The notes under the pieces are model-generated. The model worked only from the letters and a program-made list of their open reading frames with translations. It made no database searches and was not told where the DNA came from. A stretch of DNA of 24,217 nt from CBFFRJ01 sp051486985 (lineage in GTDB: Bacteria; Pseudomonadota; Gammaproteobacteria; Enterobacterales; Enterobacteriaceae). Shown piece by piece: positions 1 to 7,849 of this stretch. The translations under genes and the position numbers were made by a program. The stretch's first letter is position 1. Every line of letters begins with the position of its first letter. Location of the stretch: positions 1-24,217 of the forward strand of contig NZ_JAHVDV010000048.1 in NCBI RefSeq assembly GCF_051486985.1, in the 5' to 3' direction.

Positions 1-243
1 ACCGCGAAGCGGCGATTTTCCTTGCCGGGAGCCCGGGTCGCCAGGGTGGTGGCGGTGAACCACCCTGGCACGTTCACGGGTTCTGGCGTGACAGAAAAGC
101 AAGGAACATAAGGTGAACGGAATGACCACAAGAGCCGCATGTTTCCCCTAACCCTGACCCTCTCCCCAAAGGGGCGAGGGGACCGATCGTGCTCGCATTT
201 TTTTCTGGGGATCCCTCTCCCTCAAGGGAGAGGGGACCGATTG
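1..243. repeat. Dispersed hairpin-rich repeat, copy 1 (left end cut by window)
   Basis: This stretch is colinear, with a constant offset of 18175 bases and no net indel, with 18176-18418, and most bases are identical. It contains a chain of short hairpins: CCGC-gaa-GCGG (2-12), GCCAGGGTGG/CCACCCTGGC (40-69, 10-base loop), TTCTG/CAGAA (81-96), an imperfect CCCTCTCCCC hairpin near 160-182, and CCCTCTCCC-tcaa-GGGAGAGGG (213-234). The last two units are each followed by a similar GGACCGAT(C/T)GTGCTCG segment, so the right half is itself a degenerate tandem pair. The repeat ends just beyond the stop codon of the minus-strand transporter gene. No convincing gene lies in it. The likely nature is a noncoding REP/BIME-like element, possibly acting as a 3' mRNA structure; that role is inferred. 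Confidence 0.8.
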
Positions 244-261
244 TGCTCGTATCAGGCCGCA

Positions 262-1542
262 CTACTCCTCCAGTGAGCGCTGATGGTCGTCCTTCCTGAG
301 GGTCATCAGCGCAATCACACTTACTACCGCCGTTGCCATCACGTAATACGCCGGAATATCCAGATTCCCCGTCTGCTTAATCAGCCCGGTGATGATAAGC
401 CCCGCACAGCCTGAAAAAATCGCATTCGACAGCGAATAGGCCAGCCCCAGCCCCGTATAACGAACGCGGGTCGGGAACATCTCGGCAAGCATGGCAGGCC
501 CTGGCCCTGCCAGCATCCCCACCAGTCCACCTGCGATAAACACCACCAGCGCTTTGATGAGCAGCGTGCTGGATTCTGCCTGCAGAATTTTCAGTAACGG
601 CAACGCCAGTACCAGCAGCAGGATTGCGGCGGTGACCATCACGGTGCGTCGACCTATCCGGTCACTGAGCATGCCGGAGGGGATAATCGTCACGGCGAAC
701 CCGACATTGGAAATCACCGCGATTAGCAGCGCCTGGTTAAAGCCTGTGTGCAGCGCCGACTGCAGGTAGGTCGGCATAATGACCAGGTAGGTATAGCCTG
801 CCGCTGACCAGACCATCAGCCGGCCAATTCCGGTGATGATGGCTTTCAACGTACTGGTGAAACTGGCTGCCTGCGGAGGCGCGACCTGCGTTTGTTGACG
901 AACAAAGCTGGGCGTTTCTTCCATATGAACGCGTAGCCAGAGCGCAACGGCACCCATCGGCAGGGCGATGAAGAACGGAATACGCCAGCCCCAGTCGTGG
1001 AGGGCTTCCGGACTGAGCAGTACTGAGAGCAGCGCCACTACGCCAGCGCCCGCCAGCAGACCAAGGGCAACGGTCAGCGACTGCCATGCGCCGTATAATC
1101 CACGTTTACCTCGCGGCGCAAATTCGGTCATCAGTGATACCGCACCGCCATATTCTCCGCCCGCAAATAATCCCTGCAAAATACGCAGACCCGTAATGAT
1201 AAGAGGTGCAGCAACGCCAATACTGGCATAAACCGGTACCAGGCCAATGGCCGCTGTCGCGAGCGTCATCGACACCAGCACGATGATAAGCGTCGGTTTA
1301 CGGCCTATCCGGTCGCCCATGCGCCCAAACACCACCGCCCCGAGTGGGCGAAAGAAGAAGGCGACGGCAAAAGCAGCGTAGGTCAGGATAAGACTGGTGA
1401 TCGCCGATTCGCCTGCGAGAGTGAAGAAGTTCTTTGCAATCACCGTGGCAAGAAACCCGTAAACCGCAAACTCATACCATTCGATAAAGTTACCAATAGC
1501 GCCTGCGACCAGCGCTTTGCGTTGTGCATCAGTGGTAGTCAT
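262..1542 (-). CDS. MFS transporter, metabolite:H+ symporter (MHS) family
   Basis: An inner-membrane proton symporter of about 426 residues with roughly 12 hydrophobic segments. The family loop motif GRMGDRIGRKP is present near residue 75 and a second DRIGRR lies in the C-terminal half. GGEYGGA and EFAPRGKRGLYG are typical of the MHS branch that includes ProP, KgtP, ShiA and citrate carriers. The substrate cannot be read from sequence; a carboxylate or osmolyte is plausible. The start at 1542 (MTTTDAQ) is preferred over an in-frame ATG at 1566 because AGGAAAGG lies at good spacing before it. The gene is divergent from aidB and has no counterpart beside aidB in E. coli K-12, so it looks like a lineage-specific insertion. 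Its 3' end abuts the dispersed repeat. Confidence 0.88.
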   Translation of the reverse strand: MTTTDAQRKALVAGAIGNFIEWYEFAVYGFLATVIAKNFFTLAGESAITSLILTYAAFAVAFFFRPLGAVVFGRMGDRIGRKPTLIIVLVSMTLATAAIGLVPVYASIGVAAPLIITGLRILQGLFAGGEYGGAVSLMTEFAPRGKRGLYGAWQSLTVALGLLAGAGVVALLSVLLSPEALHDWGWRIPFFIALPMGAVALWLRVHMEETPSFVRQQTQVAPPQAASFTSTLKAIITGIGRLMVWSAAGYTYLVIMPTYLQSALHTGFNQALLIAVISNVGFAVTIIPSGMLSDRIGRRTVMVTAAILLLVLALPLLKILQAESSTLLIKALVVFIAGGLVGMLAGPGPAMLAEMFPTRVRYTGLGLAYSLSNAIFSGCAGLIITGLIKQTGNLDIPAYYVMATAVVSVIALMTLRKDDHQRSLEE

Positions 1543-1703
1543 GGATATCACCTTTCCTGGTTTCATCTACGTAAGCCTTACCCCTAAGTACGCGTAACGC
1601 AAACAGAAAGCAGCTATACCTGCTGTTTTGTGACCGCTATCGCGGGCGGAGCGCCGCTCATCTGACCATACTTACAGGAATGCCATTGATGGAGGGAGAA
1701 GTG

Positions 1704-3323
1704 ATGCACTGGCAAACGCATACCGTTTTTAATCAACCCGCCCCCCTGAATAACAGCAACCTTTTTCTGTCCGATAGCGCACTGCACGATGCCGTAATAC
1801 GTGAGGGCGCCGCCTGGGATGTCGATTTGCTAGCCAGTATCGGACAGCAACTGGGGACGGCGGAGTCGCTGGAGCTCGGAAGGCTGGCCAACGTTAACCC
1901 ACCTGAACTGCTGCGCTATGACCCGACGGGCGCCCGGCTGGATGACGTGCGGTTTCACCCCGCCTGGCACCTGCTGATGCAGGGGCTTTGCGCTAATCGT
2001 GTGCACAATCTTGCCTGGGAAGAGGAGGCCCGCAGCGGTTCCTTCGTTGCCCGGGCCGCCCGGTTTGTGCTCCATGCTCAGGTGGAGGCGGGATCGTTAT
2101 GCCCTGTCACCATGACGTTTGCCGCGACCCCATTGCTGCAACAGGCGTTGCCCACCGCTTTTCACGACTGGTTGAAACCGTTACTGAGCGATCGCTATGA
2201 CCCTCATCTTGCGCCAGGAGACCAAAAGCGTGGTCTGCTGATCGGCATGGGGATGACGGAAAAACAGGGCGGTTCGGACGTGCTCAGTAACACCACTCGT
2301 GCAGAGCGCAGTGGTGACAGCTACCGGCTGGTGGGACATAAATGGTTTTTCTCGGTCCCACAAAGCGATGCGCATCTGATTCTCGCGCAGGCTGAGGGCG
2401 GCCTTTCCTGCTTTTTCGTCCCGCGCTTCCTGCCCGACGGACAGCGCAACGGCGTCCGCCTGGAACGTCTGAAAGACAAGTTGGGCAACCGCTCTAATGC
2501 CAGCAGCGAAGCGGAGCTCTGCGAGGCCAGCGGCTGGCTGTTAGGGGAGGAGGGGGATGGCGTGCGCCAGATCCTTAAAATGGGCGGGCTGACCCGCTTT
2601 GACTGTGCGCTCGGTAGCCACGGTTTAATGCGCCGGGCGTTTTCCGTGGCTCTGTACCATGCTCATCAGCGGCAGGCCTTTGGTAAAAACCTCATTGACC
2701 AGCCGATGATGCGTGAAGTCCTTAGCCGGATGGCGCTGCAACTCGAAGGACAGACGGCCTTTTTATTCCGCCTGGCCCGCGCCTGGGATTCTCGCTCAAC
2801 GGCGTCAGAAGCGCTGTGGGCTCGTCTTTTCACCCCTGTCGCAAAATTTGCCGTCTGCAAAGCCGGGATGCCCTTTATTGCTGAGGCGATGGAAGTGCTG
2901 GGCGGCGTGGGCTACTGCGAAGAGAACGAGCTGCCACGCCTGTACCGGGAAGCGCCGGTCAACAGCATCTGGGAGGGCTCCGGCAATATTATGTGTCTTG
3001 ATGTGCTGAGAGTGCTCGGTAAGCAACAGGGTGCTTTCGAACTCCTGCAGGACGGTTTTGCGGCGGTAAAGGGCCAGGACCGTCACTTTGATCGGGCATG
3101 GCGTCAGCTACAACAGCAGTTACGCAAACCGCAGGAAGCCCAGGGGCGGGAGATAGTTCAGCAGCTATATCTGTTGGGAACGGGGGCGCAAATGTTGCAG
3201 TATGCTCCCCCGCCCAGGGCACAAGCCTGGTGCAGAATGATGCTGGATATACGTGGCCCTTCAGCGCTCGGCGAGCAGGTGAAAAATGACCTGCTGCTTC
3301 GCGCTACAGGCGGTGCGGGTTAG
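1704..3323 (+). CDS. aidB: AidB, acyl-CoA dehydrogenase-family DNA-binding flavoprotein of the adaptive response
   Basis: A 539-residue protein closely matching E. coli AidB throughout, beginning MHWQTHTVFNQP. It is a tetrameric FAD protein of the acyl-CoA dehydrogenase fold that binds DNA and is thought to protect DNA from alkylation; in E. coli it is induced by methylated Ada and in stationary phase. Visible family segments are MTEKQGGSD near residue 183, KWFFSVPQSD near 212, and WEGSGNIMCLDVLR near 422 in the C-terminal DNA-binding half. The start at 1704 is fixed by a GGAGGGAG ribosome-binding site and by homology, rather than the ATG at 1680. The 137-162 bases shared with the divergent transporter must hold the promoter; I could not place an Ada box with confidence. 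The stop codon overlaps that of the convergent chemoreceptor gene. Confidence 0.96.
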   Translation: MHWQTHTVFNQPAPLNNSNLFLSDSALHDAVIREGAAWDVDLLASIGQQLGTAESLELGRLANVNPPELLRYDPTGARLDDVRFHPAWHLLMQGLCANRVHNLAWEEEARSGSFVARAARFVLHAQVEAGSLCPVTMTFAATPLLQQALPTAFHDWLKPLLSDRYDPHLAPGDQKRGLLIGMGMTEKQGGSDVLSNTTRAERSGDSYRLVGHKWFFSVPQSDAHLILAQAEGGLSCFFVPRFLPDGQRNGVRLERLKDKLGNRSNASSEAELCEASGWLLGEEGDGVRQILKMGGLTRFDCALGSHGLMRRAFSVALYHAHQRQAFGKNLIDQPMMREVLSRMALQLEGQTAFLFRLARAWDSRSTASEALWARLFTPVAKFAVCKAGMPFIAEAMEVLGGVGYCEENELPRLYREAPVNSIWEGSGNIMCLDVLRVLGKQQGAFELLQDGFAAVKGQDRHFDRAWRQLQQQLRKPQEAQGREIVQQLYLLGTGAQMLQYAPPPRAQAWCRMMLDIRGPSALGEQVKNDLLLRATGGAG

Positions 3324-5254
3324 TCGGTTTTCAGGCTAAACAGGCGAACAACCTCGGTCAGATGTGCCCCTTTTTCGCGCAGGGTGCCAGCGGTCTGCTC
3401 GCTGCGCGAAACCCGTCCGGCGTTAATGTGGGTTGCCTCACCAATGTGTGTCATGGCGATATTAACCTGATTAATGCCAGCCGATTGTTCGTGAGAGGCG
3501 TTATTGATCTCATTAACGAGTTGATTAATATGATTCATATGTGCGGTGATGGATTCCATCGCCTGGCGTGTATTGTCAGATAATGTGTGACCCTCACGGA
3601 CTTTTTTCAGCGTATCACTGGTCAGTTCATCAATCTCTTTAACCGCATTGGCGCTACGGGCGGCCAGCGCCCGCACTTCCTGCGCGACGACGGCGAACCC
3701 TTTACCATGCTCACCGGCACGCGCGGCTTCCACCGCCGCATTGAGCGCCAGGATGTTGGTCTGGAAGGAGATGGATTCAATCACGTTCGTGATGTCGGCA
3801 ATGCGTTGAGAGGCAATACGAATCGCGTCCATCGTCGCAACGGCTTCGCCAACGGTTGCTCCCCCTGTTTGTACAGCCAGCGTTGTTTCATTTACCCTGG
3901 ACTGCATTTCTTCCATATTGGCCGCGTTCTGCTGCACGGTGGCGGCGAGCTGCTCCATGCTGGCTGATGTCTCCTCAACGCTGCTGGCCTGCTTGTTGAT
4001 TTGTTCGCTGATCTCACTGCTGTCGGCGGCAAGCTGGTTAGTACCAAGGTGGATCTCGCTTGCTGATTCACGGACCTGAAGCACGATGGCATGAAGCCCG
4101 TTCCCGATGCCATTGATAGCATCAATAAGTTGCCCGACCTCGTCCTGGCGGTTAACCGCAAGCGTGGCCCGGAGATCGCCCGACGCATAACGGCTCGCCA
4201 GACCGATGGCATCGCGCAGTGGACGAGTCAGCCAGCGGCGAACAATCACGACGAACAGGGCGGCAAATGCCAGGGAGAGCACCAGGCCGGCAAGCAGGAA
4301 CTGGTTGCGTAAGGTGTTGACGTCATGGAGCAGTACCGCTTTATCAACTTCGCCCACCACCGTCCAGTTCCAGCCTGGGACGGTTATCCAGGAGAGCATG
4401 CGGGAGTGCCCCTCCGCATTCTGTTGCTCCAGCGTACCGGACGTCTCTTGCAGCACCCTGTTCAGCTCACGCTCCTCCCACTGCGGACGTTTTCCCTCTT
4501 CGCTGGGGTGAAAGAGGTAGTTACCGTAATTTTTACCGCTATTACGGTCCAGTACGTAGAAATGGCCGCTTTCACCGAGCCTACGACCAAGGATCTTACT
4601 GCGCATGATCTCCCATGAATGCGTGATATCCACCCCGACAAACAAGATCGCAATCGTATGGCCGCTGGCATCTTTCACCGGCTGGTACTGCGTGATGTAG
4701 CGCTTGCCAAATAAGAGAGCCAGCCCACGATAAACCTCGCCTTTGAGCACCGGCGCATAGGCCGGACTGGCTTTGTCCAGCCGCGTTCCTATAGCTCGTT
4801 CGCCGTTTTCTTTACGTAATGAGGTGGAGACACGAACAAAATCATCGCCGCTACGCACAAACAGTGTGGCGATAGCGCCTGTGCGCGTCAGGAAGTCATC
4901 TACCGTGGTGTTATTTTCATGAAGTTCACTGTCGCCGCCCTTCAGTAAGGGAACGTTGATGCCATTAATTTCACGGCGTTGAGCAGAGTCAATAGTGACA
5001 GGTTGAGGCAGAAAGCTCACGAACAGACGGGTATAGCTTTCGACCTCTTCGCTGAGGCTGCTGTTAAACATCTCCACCATGTCCTGAACACCCGTGGACT
5101 GATTATGGAGATCTTCCAGCGCCAGGGTTTGCAGTTGTTGGCTGGCTTTATTGCTTAACAGAAAGGTAAAGATCAGAAAAAGCACGGCGACGCTGGTGCC
5201 CGTCAAAAGAGAAAGTTTGGTGCCGAGTCCAATGCGACTGAAAAAGGTGCTCAT
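3320..5254 (-). CDS. Methyl-accepting chemotaxis protein with periplasmic Cache-type sensor
   Basis: A 644-residue chemoreceptor. Order of parts: first membrane segment about residues 12-34; a long periplasmic domain (35-317) whose middle (about 130-210, with RSGDDFVRVSTSLR and a YQPVKDASGHTIAILFVG strand pair) looks like a Cache sensor; second membrane segment about 318-340; HAMP about 341-393; then a coiled-coil signalling domain with the highly conserved hairpin tip around residues 491-531 (SFQTNILALNAAVEAARAGE). It should drive CheA/CheW in the inner membrane in response to an unknown small ligand. The C terminus (VVRLFSLKTD) lacks the NWETF-type pentapeptide that tethers CheR/CheB in the major receptors. 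A FliA promoter lies upstream. The gene sits between aidB and yjfN, where E. coli K-12 has none. Confidence 0.95.
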   Translation of the reverse strand: MSTFFSRIGLGTKLSLLTGTSVAVLFLIFTFLLSNKASQQLQTLALEDLHNQSTGVQDMVEMFNSSLSEEVESYTRLFVSFLPQPVTIDSAQRREINGINVPLLKGGDSELHENNTTVDDFLTRTGAIATLFVRSGDDFVRVSTSLRKENGERAIGTRLDKASPAYAPVLKGEVYRGLALLFGKRYITQYQPVKDASGHTIAILFVGVDITHSWEIMRSKILGRRLGESGHFYVLDRNSGKNYGNYLFHPSEEGKRPQWEERELNRVLQETSGTLEQQNAEGHSRMLSWITVPGWNWTVVGEVDKAVLLHDVNTLRNQFLLAGLVLSLAFAALFVVIVRRWLTRPLRDAIGLASRYASGDLRATLAVNRQDEVGQLIDAINGIGNGLHAIVLQVRESASEIHLGTNQLAADSSEISEQINKQASSVEETSASMEQLAATVQQNAANMEEMQSRVNETTLAVQTGGATVGEAVATMDAIRIASQRIADITNVIESISFQTNILALNAAVEAARAGEHGKGFAVVAQEVRALAARSANAVKEIDELTSDTLKKVREGHTLSDNTRQAMESITAHMNHINQLVNEINNASHEQSAGINQVNIAMTHIGEATHINAGRVSRSEQTAGTLREKGAHLTEVVRLFSLKTD

Positions 5255-5285
5255 AAAAAATCCGCTGAAAAAAATGTCAGCACCT

Positions 5286-5312
5286 TCAACGGCAATAATT
5301 CGATAACATTTA
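5286..5312 (-). promoter_or_regulatory. Sigma-28 (FliA) promoter of the chemoreceptor gene
   Basis: Read on the minus strand, TAAA is followed after exactly 15 bases by GCCGTTGA, which matches six of eight bases of the FliA -10 element GCCGATAA. Spacing is ideal and the expected start of transcription lies about 25 bases before the ATG at 5254. This places the receptor in the flagellar/chemotaxis class-3 regulon. Confidence 0.7.
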
Positions 5313-5384
5313 ATTTGTCAATGTAACTAAATATTACACAAAGAGAACCTTACGGTAACTCATTGTTAACAAAGAGCGGCGCAC

Positions 5385-5413
5385 AAAAAAGCCACTCTTA
5401 AAACGTGGCTTTT
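5385..5413 (-). terminator. Rho-independent terminator of yjfN
   Basis: A 9-bp stem AAAAGCCAC/GTGGCTTTT with a 9-base loop starts about 13 bases beyond the yjfN stop. On the minus strand it is followed by a T run (TTTTTT), as expected of an intrinsic terminator. Its T-rich right flank on the plus strand could also stop readthrough in the other direction. Confidence 0.75.
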
Positions 5414-5425
5414 CGTCGTCACTCA

Positions 5426-5701
5426 TCAGGCATAAAGAATGGCCTGAACCCGCCAGTTATCTACCCGGTGGTCTTCCTGCATTTGAATAATTCGGTACCA
5501 GGAGGCCCCTTGTTCATCAGCTTTTAACGCGATGACGCGCTCAACATCCTGGGGCGTACCGGAAACATTGTTGACAGAAATCAGGCCAATTTCATTCAGG
5601 CCGGTGACGCAGTCAGCGCTCGCGAACTCTGCGGACTGCGCTGATGTGGTTATCATACCCACGGAAAGCAACAGTGAGGTTAAGGCAAGAGATCGTTTCA
5701 T
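5426..5701 (-). CDS. yjfN: YjfN, periplasmic YhcN/DUF1471-family protein
   Basis: A 91-residue secreted protein with a signal peptide (MKRSLALTSLLLSVGMI... to about residue 23, SAQSA) and the DUF1471 core: GLNEIGLISVNN, a DVERVIALKADEQGA helix and the final strand WRVQAILYA. It matches E. coli YjfN closely after the signal peptide. E. coli YjfN is reported to activate the protease DegP through its hydrophobic C-terminal residue; the same ILYA end is kept here, so that role may be conserved. It has its own terminator and lies upstream of the chemoreceptor in the same direction. bsmA, 130 bases away, encodes a relative. Confidence 0.93.
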   Translation of the reverse strand: MKRSLALTSLLLSVGMITTSAQSAEFASADCVTGLNEIGLISVNNVSGTPQDVERVIALKADEQGASWYRIIQMQEDHRVDNWRVQAILYA

Positions 5702-5833
5702 ATCAGCTCCATTTCACGTTACCCCGATGAATTACAGGGCATTCCATCGCGAGTGAATCCATACAATCCATTGTGCACAGGCGAACATAAACGGGTTAAA
5801 ATCAGTGTAAATCTTCCTTAAACAACGCGCGTT

Positions 5834-6163
5834 TTACTGCCGGTACAGAAGGGCACGTGCGTACCAGCGTCCCGGGAGAATCGTGTCATCCATCATTAAA
5901 ATGACGTAATAATCCGCCCTGGCTTCGGTCGCTTTTACCTTTATGGCCTCTTCAACATCCATCGGTGAACCTAACACCGTGACGCTCACGGCACCGATTT
6001 CCTGCAGGCCTGGCGTCTGATTACGACTGATCTCCTGCGGATGCGCACTGACCGGGGGCGCCGGCTGCGGCTTACCTTCCAGCACGCTACAACTGCTCAG
6101 CATCAACGTCAGCAGAAGTGTACTGACCATGCGCATCATGTTTTTATGTTTCCTGACTGCCAT
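5834..6163 (-). CDS. bsmA: BsmA, YhcN/DUF1471-family lipoprotein
   Basis: A 109-residue lipoprotein, the same length as E. coli BsmA (YjfO). The N terminus MAVRKHKNMMRM is followed by a hydrophobic stretch and a lipobox LSSC, predicting lipid attachment at Cys near residue 25. The mature part holds a DUF1471 domain: PGLQEIGAVSVTV, a VEEAIKVKATEARADYYV helix and WYARALLYRQ. In E. coli it affects biofilm formation and stress tolerance. The start at 6163 is chosen for length and for a GGAGGA ribosome-binding site 8 bases before it; the upstream ATG at 6220 would put 19 residues ahead of a normal lipoprotein signal. It is divergent from yjfP with 186 bases between them. Confidence 0.92.
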   Translation of the reverse strand: MAVRKHKNMMRMVSTLLLTLMLSSCSVLEGKPQPAPPVSAHPQEISRNQTPGLQEIGAVSVTVLGSPMDVEEAIKVKATEARADYYVILMMDDTILPGRWYARALLYRQ

Positions 6164-6349
6164 AGTGTAGTTCCTCCGGTATTCCCTCTCAGGGGAATGT
6201 TCCCAATCTGTTATCCCCACCGTTGTTTTCGAATGAAAAGACGGTGAAAGCGTAATCTGTATCGCAAAGTTTTCGCTTTATTAAAAAAGGCTGACTTGCG
6301 CCTTCCGCTATAAGGTGGCATACCAGCACTATAGAACACGGAGGCGACA

Positions 6350-7099
6350 GTGATTGAACTTAACGTTGACTATTTTGCAGGTATCGAAACGCTCCATGCT
6401 TTTCCGGCGGGAAAGGCGACGCAGCCGCTGCCCACGATTATTTTTTACCACGGGTTTTTGTCATCAAAGCTGGTTTACAGCTATTTTGCGGTGGCGCTGG
6501 CGCAGGCCGGATTTCGGGTAATTATGCCGGACGCCCCCCTGCATGGCGCGCGCTTTAATCATGATGAAAACGGCAGGTTGCAACAGTTCTGGCAAATCTT
6601 ACAGAGCAATTTTACGGAGTTTCCCGCGCTACGGGATGCGCTTTATCAGGCTGATGTAGTGGAAGGTGATCGGCTGGCCGTGGGGGGCGCATCGATGGGC
6701 GGAATGACCGCGCTCGGCATCATGACGCACCACCCTGAGGTGCGCAGCGTGGCATGCCTTATGGGGTCAGGGTACTTCTCCACGCTCTCACGCACGCTTT
6801 TTCCGCCGGTTGACGTTACTCAGCCCGCTCAGAAGACGGATTTCGACGCTATTATTGCGCCCCTGGCACAATGGGATGCTACAACGCATTTACCGCAGTT
6901 GGGAAATCGACCGCTCCTGTTATGGCATGGCGAAGATGACGATGTCGTTCCGGCTGCCGAAACCGTGCGTCTCCAGCAGGCGCTGGCTGCAAAAGGGGGG
7001 GATAACCAGCTCACCTTTCTCCTGGAACCGGGTGTCAGGCACCGCATCACCCCCACCGCGCTTGAGGCCACCGTCGCGTTTTTTACACGCAGCCTGTGA
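6350..7099 (+). CDS. yjfP: YjfP, alpha/beta-hydrolase esterase
   Basis: A 249-residue cytoplasmic alpha/beta hydrolase, equal in length to E. coli YjfP, which has carboxylesterase activity on short acyl esters. Catalytic parts visible: oxyanion HGF after FYHG near residue 35, nucleophile elbow GGASMGGM with Ser115, acid region WHGEDDDVVP near residue 199, and His231 in GVRHRITP. The start is a GTG preceded by GGAGGCGACA, an unusually good ribosome-binding site, which fixes it. It is transcribed alone. In E. coli the next genes are the ula operon; here they are missing. Confidence 0.93.
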   Translation: MIELNVDYFAGIETLHAFPAGKATQPLPTIIFYHGFLSSKLVYSYFAVALAQAGFRVIMPDAPLHGARFNHDENGRLQQFWQILQSNFTEFPALRDALYQADVVEGDRLAVGGASMGGMTALGIMTHHPEVRSVACLMGSGYFSTLSRTLFPPVDVTQPAQKTDFDAIIAPLAQWDATTHLPQLGNRPLLLWHGEDDDVVPAAETVRLQQALAAKGGDNQLTFLLEPGVRHRITPTALEATVAFFTRSL

Positions 7100-7158
7100 G
7101 CAAATCCGTACTCCTTTTACGTTCAGATCCTCAGGCCCACTGAGGATCGTCGCAGTAG

Positions 7159-7190
7159 CCTTTATGCCGGATGATTATCCGGCATAAAGG
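7159..7190. repeat. REP-like perfect inverted repeat after yjfP
   Basis: A perfect 14-bp stem CCTTTATGCCGGAT/ATCCGGCATAAAGG with a 4-base loop, 59 bases beyond the yjfP stop. The GCCGGAT/ATCCGGC ends resemble enterobacterial REP palindromes. CTGTTTTC follows on the plus strand, so it can serve as the yjfP transcript's 3' hairpin or a weak terminator. Confidence 0.65.
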
Positions 7191-7287
7191 CTGTTTTCAC
7201 CGCTTTTGGGCAGGAGGGGAAGGATGCGCCAGCAAAACGCACGCTGCAGGAAGCCGTGGGGAAACCCTTCGCGCCGGATGCGGTGGC

Positions 7288-7315
7288 AAGAAAAAGCCTC
7301 CATTAAAGGAGGCTT
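7288..7315 (-). terminator. Rho-independent terminator of yjfY
   Basis: An 8-bp stem AAGCCTCC/GGAGGCTT with a 6-base loop begins about 19 bases beyond the yjfY stop. On the minus strand it runs into TTTTTCTTG. The position and T run suit yjfY rather than yjfP. Confidence 0.75.
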
Positions 7316-7333
7316 AAACCGTAGCGTCGTCGC

Positions 7334-7606
7334 TCAACGGTAGACTTCTGCGCTGGCATGCAGGCTATGATGAGTGCCAGGCTCATGCATTATCAGGGTG
7401 TGAAAATATTTTGCCCCGCGTGCGGTGGCCTCTTTGTTCAACGCTTTTTCCGCATCATTTTCCTGCGCGAAGTTATGGTTGATGTAGACCACGCCCAGAC
7501 TCTGGACATCATCCATGTTGCGGGCCTGTTGACCGTTAATGTTGATGGCCGCAGTGGCGCTGGCGCTCATCAACAGCATGGTTACTAAAATTGCGATGTT
7601 TTTCAT
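7334..7606 (-). CDS. yjfY: YjfY, periplasmic YhcN/DUF1471-family protein
   Basis: A 90-residue protein matching E. coli YjfY (about 91 residues). It has a signal peptide (MKNIAILVTMLLMSASATA) and a DUF1471 core INGQQARNMDDVQSLG, a DAEKALNKEATARGAKYFH helix and the terminal strand HASAEVYR. The start at 7606 is fixed by the signal peptide and a GGAG nine bases upstream; the open frame continues to 7735 but its extra residues are not signal-like. Function is unknown; relatives are stress-induced periplasmic proteins. It is the third member of the family within 2.2 kb and is divergent from the rpsF operon. Confidence 0.9.
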   Translation of the reverse strand: MKNIAILVTMLLMSASATAAININGQQARNMDDVQSLGVVYINHNFAQENDAEKALNKEATARGAKYFHTLIMHEPGTHHSLHASAEVYR

Positions 7607-7849
7607 GGTATTACGCTCCACAACTACTGACTTTATCATCGTCAGGTCATGCGTTCGTCCTGGTGTTTCGTTATGCGTAAAGTCTACGCTTTCCCGCCAA
7701 AACGTATCGCGACCATTTCTGATGCTGTCGTTCAAAAATTTGCCGTGATGCGGTTTGCCTTAAGTTTAATGCTGGCGGGTGATACGGCTTTGCGCTTAGT
7801 GCGAATTATTTGCGCAATCAGCTTGAGTTTGAGGGGGGAGGTAAGTATT

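Noticed and set aside
74..262. 62-codon minus-strand frame in repeat copy 1
   Set aside because: It is made of the CCCTCTCC repeat units (STIGPLSLEGEGS and STIGPLAPLGRGS) and has no other support.
1590..1640. Dyad around AGCAG-ctatac-CTGCT between the transporter and aidB as an Ada or other operator
   Set aside because: The arms are short and imperfect beyond five bases and do not match an Ada box well enough to claim.
7749..7830. Sigma-70 promoter for rpsF (TTGCCT or TTGCGC with nearby GATACG or CGCAAT)
   Set aside because: Spacing is off or the -10 is poor in each combination; a promoter must be here but I cannot choose one.
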